Below are positions 4,554 through 5,391 of a stretch of DNA of 5,391 nt, one piece after another (positions within the stretch are counted from its first letter, which is position 1; each line of letters opens with the position of its first letter). Both the position numbers and the translations under genes were made by a program. The notes below the pieces were generated by a model. It was not told where the DNA came from. It did no database searches and worked only from the letters and a program-made list of their open reading frames with translations. Location of the stretch: the NCBI GenBank assembly GCA_020854975.1, contig JAHKLQ010000089.1, positions 1-5,391 on the forward strand, read 5' to 3'. The DNA comes from Methanobacterium sp. Its GTDB lineage: Archaea; Methanobacteriota; Methanobacteria; Methanobacteriales; Methanobacteriaceae.

Positions 4554-5391
4554 ATGAATTCTTATGAAACCATCATTGCCATTATTTTAATGATTATCCT
4601 GGGTTACTTATGTCGTAGATTCGAGTTTTTAAAGGCAGAAGATACTCAGACTCTCAACAAGATAGTAGTGTACATAGCTATCCCGTCTTTAATATTTCTG
4701 TCCATGTACAATGCTGATTTGTCTAATATAAAAACTTTCGGCACCATCACATTAACCTGCATTACTGTGGGCCTTATATCTGGAATTTTTGCCTATATCT
4801 TCACCCGCCTCAGAAATTACCCGTCTAAAACCAGGTGGGGGGTTGTAGCAGCATCCACCCTTTTCAACTCAGGATTTTTAGGGTATCCGGTTGTTTTGGG
4901 TGTTTTTGGGGCTGCAGGGCTAGTAAGGGCTGTGTTTTATGATGTGGGTTCCACCCTACTTTTCATATCATTTGGAGTATTCTTTTTAATCCTTTATGGT
5001 GGAAGTTATCAGGATATAATTAAAAGATCAGTTTTATTTCCCCCTCTACTGGCAGTTATCAGTGGAATTACTGCCAACCTATTACATATCCCCCTGGGAT
5101 CTGTCATACCCAACACCCTTGGCTATCTGAGTGGTGCTGCCATACCCATGATAATGTTGTCTTTAGGCCTTTCACTGGAATTTAAGGGTATTAAAGAATA
5201 TTTTGGTGTTGCTTCCTTTGTTTCAGCGCTTAAATTAGTTATCTCACCGGTGATTGCCATGGTGGTTGTGGGTTTAGTGGGACTATCTGGACTGGACCGG
5301 ACAGTAGCCATAGTGGAGGCAGGCATGCCCTCTGCCATGTTCAGTCTGGTGTTGGCCATAACCTACGATCTAAATATTAAAGCAACAGCAG
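4554..5391 (+). CDS. AEC-family (auxin efflux carrier type) transporter, C-terminus cut by window edge
   Basis: 279 codons are open to the window edge; family members usually have about 300-320 residues, so only the last helix or so is missing. This is a cytoplasmic-membrane transporter of the AEC/bile-acid-sodium-symporter-like fold, whose characterised relatives export organic anions such as malate or, in plants, auxin. Hydrophobic helices lie at about 4-21, 36-51, 62-83, 96-120, 132-149, 159-176, 192-209, 216-243 and 250-271. Family motifs are IPSLIF (43-48), NSGFLGYPVVLGVFG (105-119) with its half-buried Asn and Gly-Tyr-Pro break, AAIPMIMLSLGLSLEF (195-210), and EAGMPSAMFSLVLAITYDLN (255-274). 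The two latter Pro-containing segments form the crossing helices. ATG 4554 is the only start that gives the complete first helix. The upstream terminator and the gene's own TATA-like box suggest it is not part of the preceding operon. The substrate is unknown. Confidence 0.9.
   Translation, partial: MNSYETIIAIILMIILGYLCRRFEFLKAEDTQTLNKIVVYIAIPSLIFLSMYNADLSNIKTFGTITLTCITVGLISGIFAYIFTRLRNYPSKTRWGVVAASTLFNSGFLGYPVVLGVFGAAGLVRAVFYDVGSTLLFISFGVFFLILYGGSYQDIIKRSVLFPPLLAVISGITANLLHIPLGSVIPNTLGYLSGAAIPMIMLSLGLSLEFKGIKEYFGVASFVSALKLVISPVIAMVVVGLVGLSGLDRTVAIVEAGMPSAMFSLVLAITYDLNIKATA

Noticed and set aside
5123..5359. Minus-strand open frame of 78 codons
   Set aside because: Antisense to the clearly coding AEC transporter; its Thr/Ser/Pro-rich sequence is a reflection of membrane-helix codons.

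Overview
The window looks like chromosomal DNA from a mesophilic methanogenic archaeon of the Methanobacterium type. This is inferred from several signs: AT-rich DNA, heavy use of AGA/AGG arginine and ATA isoleucine codons, TATA-like boxes about 25-30 nt before starts, oligo-T tracts after genes, strong GGAGG-type ribosome sites inside operons, and near-leaderless starts at the head of some transcripts. No rRNA, tRNA, CRISPR array, insertion sequence or integrase is visible.

Layout. At the left edge the first 33 codons of a membrane protein, probably a CPA1-type cation:proton antiporter, run leftward on the minus strand (101 to 1). A 247-nt divergent intergenic region (102-348) follows, with a 10-bp-arm inverted repeat just upstream of the antiporter ribosome site and a perfect 16-bp palindrome over the start codon of the rightward gene. 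The rightward block is: a PadR-family regulator (349-897); a 152-aa GyrI-like small-molecule-binding protein (910-1368); a small four-helix membrane protein (1451-1837); a 203-aa GyrI-like protein of the COG4832 type (1860-2471); a metal-dependent amidohydrolase of the amidohydrolase-2 family (2546-3385); and a 348-aa alpha/alpha-toroid (prenyltransferase/squalene-oxidase-repeat-like) protein (3404-4450). A palindromic T8/A8 tract (4481-4500) closes this block. An AEC-family (auxin efflux carrier type) transporter then begins at 4554 and runs off the right edge.

How the genes may work together (inference). PadR regulators usually repress their own operon and release DNA when a small molecule or partner signal arrives. 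GyrI-like domains bind, and in some COG4832 members hydrolyse, small hydrophobic compounds. Finding a PadR gene tightly linked to one GyrI-like gene, with a second GyrI-like gene and a small membrane protein just downstream, suggests a small-molecule sensing or detoxification module. The amidohydrolase and toroid protein have their own candidate promoter and may be a separate two-gene unit. No substrate can be named from sequence alone.

Two starts were moved inward on ribosome-site evidence (910 rather than GTG 901; 2546 rather than ATG 2531), and two edge-truncated genes were found by direct translation.
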